The translations under genes and the position numbers were made by a program. The notes below the pieces were generated by a model. That model made no database searches. It had not been told where the DNA came from and saw only the letters and a list, made by a program, of their open reading frames with translations. From Mariprofundus aestuarium (GTDB lineage Bacteria; Pseudomonadota; Zetaproteobacteria; Mariprofundales; Mariprofundaceae), in contig NZ_CP018799.1 of assembly GCF_002795805.1 (NCBI RefSeq), positions 1,419,001 through 1,483,000 of the forward strand: a stretch of DNA of 64,000 nucleotides, in the 5' to 3' direction. Below are positions 17,662 to 27,354 of this stretch, piece after piece (the stretch's first letter is position 1; each line of letters opens with the position of its first letter).

Positions 17662-19203
17662 TTACGCGCTGCCAAAGCCGCCACCACCCGGTGTCTCGAT
17701 TTTAATCCGGTCACCGCGCTTGAGCTCAAAGCTGCCTTTGGCAGCAAGTGCGCGCCACTCTCCATTTCGCCAAAGGCTGTTCACACCACGCTTGCCAACT
17801 TTTCCACCGGCAAGCCCGTAGGGCTGGCTGCTTCTCCTTTCAGTCAAAAGTGACAGGTTGCAATCCTTCAAAACAGACCATTCACGCACCAGCCCGTCTC
17901 CTCCGTCAAAAGCTCCTTTGCCACCAGATCCATCGCGCACGGCATAGGTGGAGATGCGCAGCGGATAGTGCATCTCCAGTACCTCGATCGACGAGTTTTT
18001 GGTGTTGGTCATATGACACTGGACTGCGGAGAGGCCTTCCCCACCATTAAACGCCCCCATGCCTCCGGCCAGTGTTTCGTAATATACCCAGGCTTCGCCG
18101 TTCGTTGTGCCACCAAATATCACGTTGTTCATCGTCCCCTGCGCCGCAGCAGGGACACGATCAGGAATTGCCTTGGCAAGTGCGCCAAGCAGAACATCGA
18201 CAATGCGCTGGCTTGTCTCCACATTTCCCGCAGCAACCGGAGCTCCTCTTCCGGCATTCACCAGACACCCTTGGGGCGCACGAATCGAAATCGGATGAAA
18301 TACTGCTGCTGTCTGCGGGGTATGCTCCGGCATCAGGCAGCGAAAGACATAAAAGACACTGGCAGCCGTGACTGCTAACGGGCAGTTAACCGGCCCTTTG
18401 CTCTGTAAGACCGTGCCAGTGAAGTCGACAATGGCAGATTCACCCCTTACCTGAACATCGGCTCGAATGACCAATGGTCCCGAACCAAAGCCATCATCCT
18501 CCAGAAAATCTTCAAAGGCATAGTTACCATCCGGGATCGAAGAGAGTGCAGCCCGACCGTAACCTTCGGATACGGAAATAAGGGCTGCGAACATCTCTCG
18601 CAACTTCTCCGCTTTATAGTCATTCAGCCGCTCGCCACCGCGCAGAGCTGCAGCCCTCTGTGCTGAGAGATCCCCCATGCGCTCGGCAGGCGCACGCACT
18701 GACTCATAAAACAGGTGAGGCAACTTCATATCCTCAATGCCGGCTTCGAACCAGTAGCAGGGAGAGATGATCACCCCCTCATCCTCCAGCCGTATCTCCA
18801 CCCCCATCGAGCCGGGGGAAACACCACCGATATCGGCATGGTGTGCCCGTGCAGCAGAGAAAGCGACAAGCTCTCCATCGATAAAGACCGGAGCTACAAC
18901 GGTAATATCAGGAAGGTGGGTGCCACCGAGAAATGGATCATTGAACACCACCACATCACCGGGCTTCCATTCAAACAGAGGGATCACGCCTGACATCGCA
19001 AAAGCCATTGAACCCAGATGAACCGGAATATGGGCCGCTTGTGAAATCAACTCCCCCTTTTCATCAAACAGAGCACAGGAAAAATCCTCGCGATCACGAA
19101 TATTGGGAGAGATGGCACTGCGCTTAAGCACTGCACCCATCTCTTCGCAGATCGCCGCCAACCGGTGTGCAAACAGGCTTATCTCAACTGCATCAATGCT
19201 CAT
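17662..19203 (-). CDS. hyuB: Hydantoinase/oxoprolinase B subunit
   Basis: 513-residue member of the HyuB family (N-methylhydantoinase or 5-oxoprolinase beta part, also acetone carboxylase alpha). Typical segments: VLKRSAISPNIRDREDFSCA, DVVVFNDPFLGGTHLPD, HHADIGGVSPGSM, and the C-terminal GDRIKIETPGGGGFG. The start (MSIDAVEISL) overlaps the hyuA stop by 11 bases, so A and B subunits are made together. The exact substrate cannot be read from sequence; 5-oxoproline or a hydantoin is likely from the family. Confidence 0.92.
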   Translation of the reverse strand: MSIDAVEISLFAHRLAAICEEMGAVLKRSAISPNIRDREDFSCALFDEKGELISQAAHIPVHLGSMAFAMSGVIPLFEWKPGDVVVFNDPFLGGTHLPDITVVAPVFIDGELVAFSAARAHHADIGGVSPGSMGVEIRLEDEGVIISPCYWFEAGIEDMKLPHLFYESVRAPAERMGDLSAQRAAALRGGERLNDYKAEKLREMFAALISVSEGYGRAALSSIPDGNYAFEDFLEDDGFGSGPLVIRADVQVRGESAIVDFTGTVLQSKGPVNCPLAVTAASVFYVFRCLMPEHTPQTAAVFHPISIRAPQGCLVNAGRGAPVAAGNVETSQRIVDVLLGALAKAIPDRVPAAAQGTMNNVIFGGTTNGEAWVYYETLAGGMGAFNGGEGLSAVQCHMTNTKNSSIEVLEMHYPLRISTYAVRDGSGGKGAFDGGDGLVREWSVLKDCNLSLLTERRSSQPYGLAGGKVGKRGVNSLWRNGEWRALAAKGSFELKRGDRIKIETPGGGGFGSA

Positions 19204-21148
19204 CGTAGCGCTCCAGTAAAAGGTGCCCGTGAACTGAGGCTTGCATCCGCCATCCATCTGGCAGCCATAGCGTTGAGGTATCCTCAAGAATCAGGGCAGG
19301 CCCCGAAAACGCACAACCGGGCCTTAAATCGGAACGCTGCAGGTGCGGCACCTCCCCTGCCCCGTAAACTGCAGAGTAGCCACTTGGTTCAATCTCTTTG
19401 TCAGATGATGATAGCTGCGGAAATTCAAGCTCAGGGCGATCGACAAATGCAGTCACCCTTGCGGTCATAATCTCAATGGGGCGACCCAGATCATGGCCGT
19501 AAGCACAGCGGTGGGCCGTTTTAAAACTCTCGATTAAACCGCTCATCTCATCCTGCATTGCTACAGTCAGATGAAATCCCTGCCCGACATAACGCAGATC
19601 CAGACGCCGCTCGTATGAGAGGTTCAGCCCCTGCATGCCAGAAGCCGCCTCCTGTTCAAGTTCAGCAAACATCGCCTGTAACAGGCTTGGTGCATCAACA
19701 TCATCGATAGCAATACGCCTGCTTCTGGAAAACTCGCTCTGCTGCCTTCCAGCCAGCATCCCCAGTGCAGAAAAGGCACCGCTGGCAAGCGGGAAGATCA
19801 CCTTCGACATGCCAAGCTTTTCAGCCAAGGCACAGGCATGCAGGCCACCGGCTCCACCAAAACTTAACAGCGAGAAATCCTCAGGGTTGTGCCCCCGTTG
19901 CACCGATACCACTCGCAAGGCTCCGACCATGTGCTCTTCAGCGATACGGATTACGGCATGGGCTGCCTCTTCAGAACTCAATCCGAGTGGTTCTCCATAA
20001 GCGTCAAATGCAGCAAGGGCTGCTTCACGATCAAGCTCCATTCTACCGGCCATTCGTGCCATTGGCGGAATACGTCCAAGTACCAGATTGGCATCTGTCA
20101 CAGCAGGTGTAGTGCCACCCTGTCCATAACAGACCGGGCCTGGGCTCGCTCCTGCTGACTCAGGACCCACCTGTGGAAGCCCTGCTTCATCAATCCAGAC
20201 AAGTGATCCCCCGCCCGCTCCAATGGTGTGAATATCGAGCATCGGCAATCCAATCGGGATACCGGCTATCTCCGACTCGGTAGTCATTGCCGCCTTGCCC
20301 TGAATCAGCGCCACATCGGTGCTGGTCCCCCCCATGTCGAAGGTAAGCAGGTTGGGCTCACCAAGCTGCCTGCCAATCGCTTCTGCAGCCACGAGGCCGC
20401 CTGCAGGCCCTGAGAGCGCAAGTTTTACAGCCTGGGCACCGGCTGAATCGGCAGCCATCACACCCCCGGCTGAGTGCATCACAAACAGATGTTTCGGACG
20501 CAATGTATAAGCAAGGCGTTTGAGATACCTCTGCACCAACGGCCCCACATAGGCATTGAGATAAGTGGTCGCTCCCCGCTCATACTCGCGGTATTCCGCT
20601 AACACCTGATGCGACAGAGAGATAAAAACATCCTCCGGAAGAGCCTTGGCAATTTGCTGTTCATGGAACTCATTGAGGAATGAGAAGAGCTGACAGACAG
20701 CAACGGCCCTGTAACCACCCTGAACGATGATTTCGGCAAGCCCTTCAATATCCTGTATATCAACCGGTTCAATCTCAAACCCATTTGCATCCATTCGCCC
20801 TGACAGACCCAGACAGTCCCGTCGTGCTATCCAGTCAGCCTTTGCCGCAGGGGTAAGCGTATAGAGCTCTTCTCGCGTCTGGCGACCGATAGTCAGCACA
20901 TCCTCGAGCCCTCTATTGGTGATAAAAAGAGTATTTACACCCTTGCGCTCAAGAATCGCATTGGTAGCCACGGTTGAGCCGTGAATGAGGTGAAGATCAC
21001 CTGCATTCAGCCCCAGGTTTACGATACCAAGCTCTATGGCGCGCGATGGATCTTCTGGTGTGGAGAGCTCTTTGTGGAAACGCAGACCCGAGCTGTCAAA
21101 CAGCACAAAGTCAGTAAAGGTTCCGCCTGTATCTACCCCTAAAAACAT
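19193..21148 (-). CDS. hyuA: Hydantoinase/oxoprolinase A subunit
   Basis: ATP-hydrolysing partner of the HyuB protein, about 651 residues with the actin/HSP70-like fold. The N-terminal phosphate loop is GVDTGGTFTDFVLFD, the middle has LTFDMGGTSTDVALI, and SGPAGG and SFGGAGGLHACA are present. I place the start at 21148 because the family begins right before this loop; an upstream ATG at 21193 gives 15 extra residues without homology. No dedicated transporter or regulator lies beside it. Confidence 0.92.
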   Translation of the reverse strand: MFLGVDTGGTFTDFVLFDSSGLRFHKELSTPEDPSRAIELGIVNLGLNAGDLHLIHGSTVATNAILERKGVNTLFITNRGLEDVLTIGRQTREELYTLTPAAKADWIARRDCLGLSGRMDANGFEIEPVDIQDIEGLAEIIVQGGYRAVAVCQLFSFLNEFHEQQIAKALPEDVFISLSHQVLAEYREYERGATTYLNAYVGPLVQRYLKRLAYTLRPKHLFVMHSAGGVMAADSAGAQAVKLALSGPAGGLVAAEAIGRQLGEPNLLTFDMGGTSTDVALIQGKAAMTTESEIAGIPIGLPMLDIHTIGAGGGSLVWIDEAGLPQVGPESAGASPGPVCYGQGGTTPAVTDANLVLGRIPPMARMAGRMELDREAALAAFDAYGEPLGLSSEEAAHAVIRIAEEHMVGALRVVSVQRGHNPEDFSLLSFGGAGGLHACALAEKLGMSKVIFPLASGAFSALGMLAGRQQSEFSRSRRIAIDDVDAPSLLQAMFAELEQEAASGMQGLNLSYERRLDLRYVGQGFHLTVAMQDEMSGLIESFKTAHRCAYGHDLGRPIEIMTARVTAFVDRPELEFPQLSSSDKEIEPSGYSAVYGAGEVPHLQRSDLRPGCAFSGPALILEDTSTLWLPDGWRMQASVHGHLLLERYDEH

Positions 21149-21323
21149 GGCAGCATTGTAGCTGTCAGAATTCGTAATGACTAACGCTGGCAAAGAAAGC
21201 AGCGCTCATGGAGCAGCTCTTCATCCAGACGGGTGATGCAGATCACTGATCCCTGCAGACGGCAAACGAGTATGCTGCCGCTAGGTTTATGGATAAAAAT
21301 CTAATCTCTTATTGGAGCTTATT

Positions 21324-22079
21324 ATGAAATTGAAAATTTTAGCTGCTCTCTCAGCCATGATGTTCGGCTACGCAGGCCTTGCCAGCGCCGATGAAACTGT
21401 TGCCGTCAAAGTCGGTTACATGGTTCTCTCTCCATCCGGCCAGTTTGCTGCAACCGTTGGCAATGTCGGAACCCGCGTAGATATGAATACCGATCTGGGC
21501 TTAAAAAACAGCAGCCAGCCAACCGGTGAAATCATCGTAAACCTGGGCGATTCGGCCATCTCACTCGGTTTTGTTCCCATGACCTTCAGCGGAACCAGCG
21601 TACTCGCCCGCCCCATCACCTATAACAACCAGACCTATACTGCCGGCTCAACCATCGCCAGCGAATTTAAAGCGGATATGATCGATATCGGTTATACCTA
21701 TTACATCGTCAACATGGATGACCTGCCATCCCGTTTCCAGCTCGGCATCGAGACCGCAGTAAAAACCGTTACCGCTAAAACCTCGATCACCAGCGCTGGC
21801 GTAACAACAAGTAAAAACGTGACCGTTCCGATCCCAACCGTCGGTGTGCGCGCCCGTGTTGCTCTGGCTGACTTCGTCGGCCTTACCGGCCGTGTTGGTT
21901 ACCTCGGTTATTCCGGCAACAGCATCCTGGATGCAGATGCCCAGGTTGAGTTTTCACCACTGCCAATGCTCGGCATCTACGCCGGTTACCGTCAGCTGAA
22001 ACTGAAGGTCGACACCAACAATGTTTACGTTAACACCACCTTCAGTGGCCCGTACGCAGGAGCATTCTTCCGCTTCTAA
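21324..22079 (+). CDS. Small outer-membrane beta-barrel protein
   Basis: 251 residues with a cleavable signal peptide (MKLKILAALSAMMFGYAGLA, then SADETV). The mature protein has alternating barrel-like strands (VKVGYMVLSPSGQF, IGYTYYIV, LGIYAGYRQLKLKV) and ends in Phe (GAFFRF). GGAG six bases upstream fixes the ATG at 21324. It is a single-gene unit with a strong terminator after it. Function unknown; a passive or structural barrel of the OmpW or TIGR04219 kind is possible. Confidence 0.85.
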   Translation: MKLKILAALSAMMFGYAGLASADETVAVKVGYMVLSPSGQFAATVGNVGTRVDMNTDLGLKNSSQPTGEIIVNLGDSAISLGFVPMTFSGTSVLARPITYNNQTYTAGSTIASEFKADMIDIGYTYYIVNMDDLPSRFQLGIETAVKTVTAKTSITSAGVTTSKNVTVPIPTVGVRARVALADFVGLTGRVGYLGYSGNSILDADAQVEFSPLPMLGIYAGYRQLKLKVDTNNVYVNTTFSGPYAGAFFRF

Positions 22080-22098
22080 TTGTTGCTGTCGAAGATAA

Positions 22099-22136
22099 TA
22101 AAAAGGCCGGATCATATGATCCGGCCTTTTTTTTGT
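22099..22136. terminator. Bidirectional terminator between the barrel gene and icd
   Basis: Perfect stem GGCCGGATCA / TGATCCGGCC around TA, flanked by five A residues and eight T residues. It serves the rightward barrel gene and the leftward icd gene. Confidence 0.93.
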
Positions 22137-22151
22137 TACAGCATACAGTCA

Positions 22152-23894
22152 CTAGTAACTCTTACGGAACTCCGTTGCATGACATGTCGGACATGGAGGT
22201 ACACGCCCTGTCTTCTTGAAATGCAGGTCATGTCCACATGCATTGCAGGTCAGTGTGCCTGCACTCGTAATCTCACCTGAACGACAACTGATGGCCTTCT
22301 GAGTACGCTCAGCGATCGATGAGAGTGCACTACCAGCCATATTCAGCAATGTGGACAGCGAAGACATTGCTCCAGCACCTACGCGTGATGGATTAAACTT
22401 CTCTTTCGCCTCATCCCTCATGACATTGGCCATCTGAGTGAAATCACGCTCCAGGAATCGTTTTAGATTTTTACCCTGCTCCTCACTGAATGCTCCGGCA
22501 GCGGTCAACTGCTGTCGCGCTTTTTCCATCGCAATTTGAGCAAACTCACTGCTCTTCTCAGCCCCCGCCTCGAACAATTCCTTAAAACGTTCGGCCAGTT
22601 CATCGTACTGGTCTTCAGGTTTCGCCTTTTCAGAACTTGCACCCATATGGGAGATCACGGCATCGCCAAATTCAGATGTAGAGAGCTTGGTAGCCCCTTC
22701 CATCAAACGATGGAAGTCGTAGGTCACAGTTTTGGCGACGATGGCACCATTAATTCCCTGCAGAATAAGATCTGCCGCTTCACTCCAACCCATATAGCGC
22801 AGCATCATCTCGCCTGAGAGCAGAACAGATGACGGATTCACCATATCCTTGTCGGCATACTTCGGTGCAGTGCCGTGTGTCGCTTCAAAAATGGCGTGAC
22901 CACTTGTGTAGTTAATATTCGCGCCCGGTGCGATACCGATACCGCCCACCTGAGCAGCAAGTGCATCGGAAAGGTAATCACCATTGAGGTTCAGGGTGGC
23001 AATCACATCAAACTCGGTTGCACGGGTCAGCACCTGCTGTAGCGCGATATCGGCAATTGCATCCTTGACCACTATGCCGTTGGGAAGCTGGCACCATGGA
23101 CCACCATCTATCTCAACCGCACCGAACTCATTCTTGGCCACCTCATAACCCCAGTTTCGGAAGCCTCCCTCGGTGAATTTCATGATGTTGCCTTTATGTA
23201 CCAGTGTCACCGAATCACGATTGTTATCAATTGCATACTGGATGGCCGCACGTACCAGGCGTGCCGTACCCTCCTGCGAAACCGGCTTCACGCCGATACC
23301 ACTGCTCTCCGGGAAGCGAATTTTGGTCACACCCATCTCATCCTGCAAAAAGGCGATCACCTTCTTCACTTCATCGGAGCCAGCCGCCCACTCAATGCCC
23401 GCATAGATATCCTCGGAGTTCTCACGGAAGATCACCATATCCACATCTTCTGGACGCTTCACAGGCGAGGGCACACCCTCAAAGTATTTCACAGGACGCA
23501 GACATGTGTAGAGATCCAGTTTCTGGCGTAGTGCCACATTCAACGAGCTGATGCCGCCACCGATTGGGGTAGTCAGAGGGCCCTTGATACCGATCAGATA
23601 CTCGGAGAATGCATCCAAAGTCTCCTGAGGCAGCCAGGCATCATCATCCTGACCATACATATTCCACGACTTCTCACCCGCAAAGACCTCCATCCAGGCG
23701 ATCTTGCGTCTCCCTGCATAAGCCTTTTCGACTGCAGCATCCAGAACACGCTGTGATGCGCGCCAGATGTCACGTCCGGTGCCATCACCTTCGATAAAGG
23801 TCACAATCGGTTGATCCGGCACATTCAGCTTGCCTTCCTTACCCATCGTGATTTTTTCGCCGTTCTCCGGCACACAGATTTTGTCAAAGGCCAT
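22152..23894 (-). CDS. icd: NADP isocitrate dehydrogenase fused to a zinc-ribbon domain
   Basis: 580 residues against about 416 for E. coli Icd. Residues 1 to about 418 are a full E. coli-type enzyme: [22 protein letters not shown] (Ser117 aligns with the Ser113 phosphosite), [14 protein letters not shown], and the NADP-type [19 protein letters not shown]. After a Glu/Lys-rich linker, residues about 430-580 are a helical segment ([18 protein letters not shown]) ending in a ribbon with Cys550, Cys553, Cys568 and Cys571 ([16 protein letters not shown]). This part resembles the stand-alone zinc-ribbon protein family DUF1451/YbeL. The frame is continuous, so the fusion is real in this sequence. 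It is transcribed alone towards the shared terminator. Confidence 0.93.
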   Translation of the reverse strand: MAFDKICVPENGEKITMGKEGKLNVPDQPIVTFIEGDGTGRDIWRASQRVLDAAVEKAYAGRRKIAWMEVFAGEKSWNMYGQDDDAWLPQETLDAFSEYLIGIKGPLTTPIGGGISSLNVALRQKLDLYTCLRPVKYFEGVPSPVKRPEDVDMVIFRENSEDIYAGIEWAAGSDEVKKVIAFLQDEMGVTKIRFPESSGIGVKPVSQEGTARLVRAAIQYAIDNNRDSVTLVHKGNIMKFTEGGFRNWGYEVAKNEFGAVEIDGGPWCQLPNGIVVKDAIADIALQQVLTRATEFDVIATLNLNGDYLSDALAAQVGGIGIAPGANINYTSGHAIFEATHGTAPKYADKDMVNPSSVLLSGEMMLRYMGWSEAADLILQGINGAIVAKTVTYDFHRLMEGATKLSTSEFGDAVISHMGASSEKAKPEDQYDELAERFKELFEAGAEKSSEFAQIAMEKARQQLTAAGAFSEEQGKNLKRFLERDFTQMANVMRDEAKEKFNPSRVGAGAMSSLSTLLNMAGSALSSIAERTQKAISCRSGEITSAGTLTCNACGHDLHFKKTGRVPPCPTCHATEFRKSY

Positions 23895-23922
23895 GGTTTA
23901 CCTCACTAGGTATAAACAATAA

Positions 23923-24204
23923 TTACTGTTGGTTGGACTGTTTAATGCGAGCAGCCACCTGCGCATCGCGTTTGGCTTCCAGCGCCTTGCCGCGTGCTTT
24001 TTCGTAGCGCTCCTGCCGGATGGCTTCGGCGGCTTCTTCCATTGCTGTTTCGGCGGACTTCAGATAATTCTCGGATTGTTGGGTACTACCCGGAAGATCC
24101 TGCGCTGCCTTGATTGCAGAGCGCGCATTGGACATCTCCTGCACCGGCGGTTTTACAGCACAGGCAGAGAGCAACATAATCAGGATAAACAGGCTGCGTT
24201 TCAT
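23923..24204 (-). CDS. Small lipoprotein with a helical DUF4398-like domain
   Basis: 93 residues: signal peptide with lipobox LLSAC, then a mature helix rich in Ala, Glu, Lys and Gln (ARSAIKAAQDLP, AETAMEEAAEAI, ARGKALEAKRDAQVAA), probably a coiled coil. This pattern fits DUF4398 lipoproteins, which often sit near OmpA-like proteins. A good TTGACA box lies at 24241-24236, about 32 bases before the ATG, though its -10 element is unclear. It is followed by icd on the same strand. Confidence 0.8.
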   Translation of the reverse strand: MKRSLFILIMLLSACAVKPPVQEMSNARSAIKAAQDLPGSTQQSENYLKSAETAMEEAAEAIRQERYEKARGKALEAKRDAQVAARIKQSNQQ

Positions 24205-24326
24205 ACGTTGTAATGATTAGCTTATTCGAATCCGATGTCAATGCAGCCCCCAACATAAGGGTTGTCTTAAAGGGTGCGGTGCGAAGTGGAGCACTCCGGA
24301 TGAGTCGGGAGAGAGGCAGATAGCAC

Positions 24327-24354
24327 TAAAATGGCCGCCCAACTGGACGGCCAT
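24327..24354 (-). terminator. Terminator after aspS
   Basis: On the minus strand ATGGCCG and CGGCCAT form a stem with a mispaired top, followed by TTTTAG. It lies 17 bases after the aspS stop and separates aspS from the small lipoprotein gene. Confidence 0.7.
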
Positions 24355-24370
24355 TCATAACAAATCCTGA

Positions 24371-26158
24371 TCAGCTCTCTTTAATAGTTGGCCGTTTACG
24401 CAGCCCCAGCTCTTTCCACTGTGCATCAGCGACTTCACTCGGCGCATCAGACATTGGATCAGCTGCCTTTTGCGTTTTAGGAAATGCGATAACATCACGA
24501 ATCGAATCAACACCGGCCATCAGAGCCAGCACTCGATCAAGACCAAATGCCAGTCCACCGTGCGGTGGTGCACCATATTTCAATGCCTTGACCAGGAAGC
24601 CGAACTTCTCATCAGCCTCTTCATCAGAGATGCAGAGCGTTTTAAATACCCGCGCCTGCACTTCCGGTTTATGGATACGAATAGAGCCACCGCCAATCTC
24701 GGTACCGTTCCAGACCAGATCATAGGCCTGCGAACAGATATTCAGCGGATCTGTCTCCAGCTTGTGCAGTTCATCTTCGCGAGGTGCGGTGAACGGATGA
24801 TGCAGCGCCTCAGGACGCTTTTCATCTGCATTCCATGCAAACATTGGGAAGTCGACCACCCAGACAAAGCGGTGATCATTCTCGGCAATCAGGTTCAGAT
24901 CATGGCCCATCTTCACACGCAGATGCCCCAGGGCATCATTGACGACCTGGGTGTCGCCAGCACCAAAGAAGAGCAGGTCACCATTCTCAGCACCACTGGC
25001 TTCCAGCAGTTCAGCCAGCACATCTTCAGGCAGGAATTTCACAATCGGTGACTGCAGGCCACCCGGAAGATCGGATTTGTCATTCACTTTGATCCAGGCA
25101 AGACCGCGGGCACCGTAGATTGATACAAACTTGGTATAATCATCGATCTGTTTGCGCGACAGCTGTGCCGCACCATCAGGAACACGCATGACCTTGATCA
25201 GACCACCGTTGTCGGCTGGCTCGCGGAACACCTTGAACTCCACCTTTTTCATCAGCTCAGTGACATTAACATGCTCAAGTCCGAAACGGATATCAGGGCG
25301 GTCCAGGCCAAACCTCTCCATCGCCTCATTATAAGTGATGCGTGGGAACTCTTCAGGCAGGCGAATGCCAACACCAGCATCAAACATTGAACGCAGCAGC
25401 CCTTCAGCCACAGCCATTACTTCATCCTGATCGACAAAGGAGAGTTCAATATCCACCTGAGTAAATTCAGGCTGACGATCAGCACGCAGATCTTCATCGC
25501 GGAAGCAGCGGGCAATCTGATAATAGCGATCCATACCCGCCACCATCAGCAGCTGTTTAAAGATCTGCGGACTTTGTGGCAGCGCATAAAATGAACCAGG
25601 GTAAACCCTTGAAGGGACAAGATAATCTCGCGCACCTTCAGGCGTTGATTTATTTAGAATCGGGGTCTCGATCTCAAGAAACTTCTGGCTGTCGAGATAG
25701 TTTCGCGCAGCGTGGGTAACGCGGTGACGCAACTCCATAAAACGCTGCATTTTCGGACGACGGAGATCGAGATAACGGTATTCAAGCCGAACCTGTTCGG
25801 AAGTATCGCAATCATCATCGACCATAAACGGGGGGGTCTCTGAGCCGTTCAGCACAACGATATCGGTAGCCTTCACCTCAATCTCGCCGGTCGGGATATT
25901 GCCATTGACGGTTGCCTCGGAACGGGCAATCACTTCGCCAACCACTTCGATCACGTCCTGCTGACGCATCGCATGGGCAAGTTTATGCATCTCAGGGGTA
26001 TCAGGATGTACCACCACCTGCACCAGACCTGAGCGGTCACGTACATCAAGGAAAACCACGCCGCCATGGTCACGATTGGTCTGAGTCCAACCGTTCAGAC
26101 GAACAGTCTGACCGATATGCATTACTGTGAAATCTCCGCAATATGTGCGTGGTAGCAT
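24371..26158 (-). CDS. aspS: Aspartyl-tRNA synthetase
   Basis: 595-residue class II synthetase of the bacterial type. The N-terminal OB-fold anticodon domain begins [21 protein letters not shown]. Class II motif 2 is [16 protein letters not shown], and motif 3 is [15 protein letters not shown] bacterial GAD insertion lies between. The start at 26158 ([10 protein letters not shown]) is set by a near-perfect GGAGGTGG ribosome site; a longer reading frame exists but lacks one. Whether it is discriminating or non-discriminating (Asp/Asn) cannot be decided from this window alone. Confidence 0.97.
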   Translation of the reverse strand: MLPRTYCGDFTVMHIGQTVRLNGWTQTNRDHGGVVFLDVRDRSGLVQVVVHPDTPEMHKLAHAMRQQDVIEVVGEVIARSEATVNGNIPTGEIEVKATDIVVLNGSETPPFMVDDDCDTSEQVRLEYRYLDLRRPKMQRFMELRHRVTHAARNYLDSQKFLEIETPILNKSTPEGARDYLVPSRVYPGSFYALPQSPQIFKQLLMVAGMDRYYQIARCFRDEDLRADRQPEFTQVDIELSFVDQDEVMAVAEGLLRSMFDAGVGIRLPEEFPRITYNEAMERFGLDRPDIRFGLEHVNVTELMKKVEFKVFREPADNGGLIKVMRVPDGAAQLSRKQIDDYTKFVSIYGARGLAWIKVNDKSDLPGGLQSPIVKFLPEDVLAELLEASGAENGDLLFFGAGDTQVVNDALGHLRVKMGHDLNLIAENDHRFVWVVDFPMFAWNADEKRPEALHHPFTAPREDELHKLETDPLNICSQAYDLVWNGTEIGGGSIRIHKPEVQARVFKTLCISDEEADEKFGFLVKALKYGAPPHGGLAFGLDRVLALMAGVDSIRDVIAFPKTQKAADPMSDAPSEVADAQWKELGLRKRPTIKES

Positions 26159-26397
26159 GATTTCCACCTCCGAAAAGTCATCCGATCCCATTGAGATCAA
26201 ACGGTCGCGCACACTAGCGTCGCCTGTGGAATCAGGCAAAGGAACTATCTGGCCAACTCAATGGATCCCCACAACATTGAAAGGTATTCATGGAAGATGG
26301 TCGCAAACAAAGGAAATAACTTCCACATCACACAGATCAATGAAATCAGATGTGAAATAGAATAACATTCGCACCAATTCAGATTAGGGGCCCCATT
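26159..26397. other. Divergent intergenic region between aspS and the methyltransferase
   Basis: 239 bases, the longest gap in the window, carrying the upstream regions of both genes. I see no convincing -35/-10 pair, riboswitch or RNA gene. A weak inverted repeat (CACATC, 19 bases, GATGTG) lies at about 26323-26353, close to the methyltransferase start. Confidence 0.5.
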
Positions 26398-27351
26398 TTG
26401 AATAGTGAACAGACTCAGCATCCGGAAAATCAGTGCGACCTTTGCGGAGGCTCGACATTCGAAGAGATAGGCAACCGCGATCGACGCGGTGATGAACTGC
26501 ACACCGGCATCTGCACCGGCTGCGGTCTAGTAGCGCATATGCCCGTGCCCAGCGAAGAAGAGGTTTCAGCCTACTATGCCGAGCAGTATCGCCGCGATTA
26601 TCACGGAGAGAGCACCCCATCCACACGCCGCATCATGCGCGCCTGGAGAAATGGCGACCGCATCCTTAAACAGCTTTTCTCACGCCTTGATAAAGGAGCT
26701 AAGGTATTCGAAGTCGGTGCAGGCATTGGCTGCACGGTTAAATCATTCGAGCTGCAGGGATTTAATGCCAGCGGTATCGAGCCGAACAAGGATTTCAATG
26801 CATTCACCCGCGAGCAGCTCAAAGCATCGGTAGAGAACTGTAATCTCTACGACCTTCCTGCTGAACCCACTTATGATGTGGTTCTGCTGATCCATGTGAT
26901 TGAGCACTTCTCAAGTCCAACTCGTGCTCTGAACCATATCCACAGCCTGATCAATGAAGATGGTTACTTCTATGTTGAGTGCCCGAATATTGCAGCCCCA
27001 TTCGCCACCTACGATCGCCTCTTCCACTACGCGCACATCTATAATTTCACACCTGCAACCCTGATCGCGCTAGCGAAGAAGTGCGGCTTTGAGCTTGTCA
27101 GCCAGTTCACTGATGAAAACCATCCAGATATTCACATGCTGTTCCGCAAGGTGGAAGAGAAATCACTTGAGGTATCCCCTGAAGAGGCCGAACACACCAA
27201 AGCGGCGATTCACCGCTACAACATGCTCACCTATCACCTGCGTCCGGCCTATATTGTTCGCCGCATCAACAAGGTATTGAGCTATTTGGGTGAGTTCCTA
27301 CTGGCCCGTGTATTCGTCAAAGGGATGCTGAAACACTGCAACAAGGGATAA
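26398..27351 (+). CDS. Class I SAM-dependent methyltransferase with zinc-binding head
   Basis: 317 residues. The N-terminus holds a zinc-binding element (CDLCGGS, then CTGCG), as found in sugar C-methyltransferase-type proteins. The SAM-binding motif I is VFEVGAGIGCTVKSF, and the later motif VVLLIHVIEHF is typical of the Methyltransf_23 group. The start is TTG at 26398 with AGGGG eight bases upstream. Its stop is three bases from the convergent addA stop. The substrate is unknown; a surface-sugar or small-molecule acceptor is plausible. Confidence 0.85.
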   Translation: MNSEQTQHPENQCDLCGGSTFEEIGNRDRRGDELHTGICTGCGLVAHMPVPSEEEVSAYYAEQYRRDYHGESTPSTRRIMRAWRNGDRILKQLFSRLDKGAKVFEVGAGIGCTVKSFELQGFNASGIEPNKDFNAFTREQLKASVENCNLYDLPAEPTYDVVLLIHVIEHFSSPTRALNHIHSLINEDGYFYVECPNIAAPFATYDRLFHYAHIYNFTPATLIALAKKCGFELVSQFTDENHPDIHMLFRKVEEKSLEVSPEEAEHTKAAIHRYNMLTYHLRPAYIVRRINKVLSYLGEFLLARVFVKGMLKHCNKG

Positions 27352-27354
27352 TCC

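Noticed and set aside
24470-25051. 193-codon open frame on the plus strand opposite aspS
   Set aside because: Antisense to conserved class II synthetase motifs; composition follows the aspS codons.
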